A DNA stretch of 33,309 nucleotides, taken from assembly GCA_903864515.1 (NCBI GenBank), contig CAIPFZ010000006.1, forward strand, positions 1 to 33,309, in the 5' to 3' direction. Positions 31,232 to 33,309 of this stretch are shown here, one piece after another (positions within the stretch are counted from its first letter, which is position 1; each line of letters opens with the position of its first letter). Both the position numbers and the translations under genes were made by a program. This stretch comes from an uncultured bacterium (lineage in GTDB: Bacteria > Patescibacteriota > Minisyncoccia > Phycocordibacterales > CAIZLB01). The notes beneath the pieces were generated by a model. That model was not told the DNA's origin, ran no database searches, and worked only from the letters and a program-made list of their open reading frames with translations.

Positions 31232-32443
31232 ATGTTATTTAAATACAAATCTATAAATGAAGGTGGAACAGAAGCTGAGGGTACAATTGAAGCAATAAAT
31301 ATTGATATTGCTATAAACTCTCTGCAAAGAAGAAATTTGATTATTTCTTCAATTAAGCCTGTCGATGATAAAAGTCTTTTAAATAGAGATCTTCAGATTT
31401 TTGGTACTGGTATTTCAAATAAGGATATTGTTATTCTATCAAGGCAGTTGGCAACACTCTTCACAGCTCAGGTTTCAGCACTTAGAATCTTCAGATTACT
31501 TGCTGGTGAGATGGAAAATAAGAGCTTGAGAACAAAGCTTGGGGAGATTGCTGAAGATATTCAGTCTGGTACATCTATTTCTGTTGCACTATCAAAGCAC
31601 CCAAAGGTTTTTTCATCCTTCTATACAAACATGATTAAAGCGGGGGAGGAGTCTGGAAAACTTGATGAGACATTTGAATATTTAGCTGATTATTTGGATA
31701 GAAGTTATGAGGTTACGTCAAAAGTTAAGAATGCATTAATTTATCCAGCCTTTGTTATTTTTACATTCTTCGCTGTTATGATTTTAATGCTTACTGTTGT
31801 TATCCCGAAAATAAGTTCAATCATTTTGGACTCTGGACAAGAGGTCCCTGTTTATACTCAGGTTGTTATTGGACTCAGTCAGTTCATGGTTAGATATGGA
31901 ATATTCTTTGCAATAATATTGGTCCTTGGAATTATACTGCTTATATACTATGCAAGAACTCCAGCTGGAAAAGATTCTCTTGCAAAACTTAAATTACAAC
32001 TTCCATATGTAAATGCACTTTATAAGAAACTATATCTATCTAGAATTGCAGATAACATGAATACACAGCTAGTTTCCGGTGTTCCCATGGTTAAGGCACT
32101 GGAGCTAACAGGAAAGGTTGTGGATAATAAAGTTTATGAAGATTTACTGGAAGACGCGCTGGAGTCTGTCAGAGGTGGTAAGTCATTATCAGATTCCTTT
32201 ATGCCATATCAAAAGGAAATCCCTGGAATCATGGTTCAAATGGTTAAGGTGGGAGAGGAAACTGGAGATTTGGGTGGAATTCTTAAGACTCTTGCTAAAT
32301 TCTATCAAAGAGAGGTTATGCAGGCGGTTGATACTCTGGTTGACTTGATTGAGCCTGTGATGATCGTGATGCTTGGTTTGGGTGTAGGATTCTTGTTGGC
32401 TTCTGTTTTGATTCCAATTTACAATGTTTCTTCTTCGATCTAG
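31232..32443 (+). CDS. pilC: Type IV pilus platform protein PilC
   Basis: PilC is the inner-membrane platform that couples PilB/PilT rotation to pilin movement. The 403-residue protein has two GspF (T2SF) domains: the first about 65-190 (LSRQLATLFTAQVSALRIFRLL ... IKAGEESGKLDETFEYLADYL), the second about 265-395 (LSRIADNMNTQLVSGVPMVKALEL ... VKVGEETGDLGGILKTLAKFY). Transmembrane helices lie near 170-195, 215-240 and 375-400. It ends the assembly gene run before the pilin. Confidence 0.95.
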   Translation: MLFKYKSINEGGTEAEGTIEAINIDIAINSLQRRNLIISSIKPVDDKSLLNRDLQIFGTGISNKDIVILSRQLATLFTAQVSALRIFRLLAGEMENKSLRTKLGEIAEDIQSGTSISVALSKHPKVFSSFYTNMIKAGEESGKLDETFEYLADYLDRSYEVTSKVKNALIYPAFVIFTFFAVMILMLTVVIPKISSIILDSGQEVPVYTQVVIGLSQFMVRYGIFFAIILVLGIILLIYYARTPAGKDSLAKLKLQLPYVNALYKKLYLSRIADNMNTQLVSGVPMVKALELTGKVVDNKVYEDLLEDALESVRGGKSLSDSFMPYQKEIPGIMVQMVKVGEETGDLGGILKTLAKFYQREVMQAVDTLVDLIEPVMIVMLGLGVGFLLASVLIPIYNVSSSI

Positions 32444-32540
32444 TTTTAGATTATCTAAAGACGTTGTTTATTTGGTGATGTTACTTTAGTTATACACAGT
32501 TGACCCACCAAAAAAACATTTTACTCTAGATGTTGTGTGA

Positions 32541-32654
32541 TATAATAAATGAGTACTAATACTGCTTTAGCAAAATAATTCACGCAGTTATTTTGATTAG
32601 ATATTTTGCTAATGTAAATAAAATTAGATATAAAATTAGATATAAATAAAGTTT
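32541..32654 (+). promoter_or_regulatory. Pilin promoter and structured leader
   Basis: TATAAT at 32541-32546 gives a leader of about 100 bases before the pilin ATG. The leader holds an 11-bp perfect inverted repeat TTAGCAAAATA / TATTTTGCTAA (32567-32577, 32602-32612) and a tandem 12-base repeat AAAATTAGATAT (32620-32631, 32632-32643). This long leader differs from the leaderless neighbours and may set pilin mRNA stability or translation. Confidence 0.5.
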
Positions 32655-33173
32655 ATGAAAAGAAATTCAAATAAAGGTTTTACATTGATTGAGCTCTTGG
32701 TGGTTATTGCCATCATCGGTATCCTTTCATCGGTGGTTTTGGCAGCATTAACAACAGCTAGAACAAAGGGGACAGATGCTTCGATTCAGACTGAATTGTC
32801 AAACATGAGATCTCAGGCTGAGTTGTATTATTCAAGTAATGGTAATAATTATGGTCCGGTAGTTACTCGTAAGACGTGTTCTACTACAGCTTCGGATACT
32901 ATATTTAAATCAACAACACTTGTCGGGTCTCTAAAAACATTAATGGATGGTGTACTCAAAAAATCTACAGTAGCTTCAGACAATTGGTGTTCGGTCGGAG
33001 CAAGCTCTGGTGAAACCAATGGTTCATCTTGGGCTGTAGCTATCAGAAGCGTATCTGATTCCACAAAATCTTTTTGTGTAGACAGTTTTGGAACTTCTAA
33101 GGTTGTTACAGGTGATGCTTCTAGTACTACCGCCGTAATGACTCAGACTTCAACGAGCTCTAGGTGTATTTAA
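32655..33173 (+). CDS. Type IV major-pilin-like protein
   Basis: A 172-residue prepilin. The class III leader is short and basic (MKRNSNKG), cleaved before Phe in the conserved KGFTLIELLVVIAIIGIL segment, with Glu at mature position 5. The hydrophobic helix is followed by the alpha-helical spine and a Ser/Thr-rich globular domain with four Cys (KTC, NWC, SFC, SRC), which could form two disulfides. Abundant pilin is suggested by its own promoter and long leader. The prepilin peptidase gene is not in the window. Confidence 0.92.
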   Translation: MKRNSNKGFTLIELLVVIAIIGILSSVVLAALTTARTKGTDASIQTELSNMRSQAELYYSSNGNNYGPVVTRKTCSTTASDTIFKSTTLVGSLKTLMDGVLKKSTVASDNWCSVGASSGETNGSSWAVAIRSVSDSTKSFCVDSFGTSKVVTGDASSTTAVMTQTSTSSRCI

Positions 33174-33309
33174 GGATTTACGTAATTTGTAATAAGTACA
33201 TGGATATCCACACCTCGCAATAGCCTATTCCATTCAATAGTATATAATTATAAGTACGTGAGAGTCTGTCTCTTGATAATCACGTAATTTTGCAATCAAA
33301 ATGGTTTAA
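33174..33309. other. Intergenic end of window
   Basis: No gene start is clear in the last 136 bases. A TATAAT-like sequence (near 33242-33247) followed by short inverted repeats (ACGTGAGAG...TCACGT) suggests a promoter or small structure belonging to a feature beyond the edge. Confidence 0.3.

Overview
The window looks like part of the chromosome of a Candidate Phyla Radiation (Patescibacteria) bacterium, most probably Parcubacteria. This is an inference from several features. The DNA is AT-rich. Start codons are almost never preceded by a Shine-Dalgarno sequence. No outer-membrane secretin lies beside the type IV pilus genes. The tRNA genes lack an encoded CCA. The accessory genes (PemK/MazF toxin, ComF-like protein, very large Cys-rich surface protein) are of kinds common in that group. 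No 16S rRNA is present to settle it.

Layout: 1-97 (minus) is the 5' part of a tmRNA cut by the window edge, with smpB just upstream of it. Bases 738-1165 hold no gene but are dense in inverted repeats and end, on the minus strand, in a strong terminator; I read this as an unidentified structured RNA. Then come ftsH (+), tRNA-Ile(UAU), a small orphan gene, recG (-), a conserved protein of unknown function (-) and a putative Fe-S HhH-GPD glycosylase (+) with an atypically strong ribosome binding site.

8234-12904 is a copper-homeostasis operon: a CsoR operator and promoter, csoR, a DUF305 protein, copA, an HMA-DsbD_2 membrane protein and a cupredoxin. mscL follows. The 3' end of mscL is repeated about 1.06 kb downstream, and between the two copies lie a RelE/YafQ-DinJ type toxin-antitoxin pair and a DUF2007 gene. 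A PemK/MazF-like gene follows directly.

14948-20105 is a mixed region: two low-molecular-weight phosphatase/arsenate-reductase-like proteins, an S66 (LdcA/MccF) peptidase, ung, an ArsR-glutaredoxin pair with a clear operator, a P-loop kinase-like protein, an HExxH protein, and two tRNA-Ser genes with anticodons ACU and GCU. Each tRNA-Ser is followed by hairpin-rich DNA that repeats its own 3' end.

20163-23996 encodes a 1277-residue surface protein that looks like two exported proteins fused in frame. After a ComF-like gene (-), 24805-33173 is a type IV pilus locus: pilM, pilN, pilO, a PilP-position protein, pilB, a CheY-like receiver, pilT, pilC and a major-pilin-like gene. Pilus machinery and ComF together suggest DNA uptake or surface attachment. 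Many first-of-operon genes have a -10 hexamer only 5-9 bases before the ATG, which points to leaderless mRNAs.
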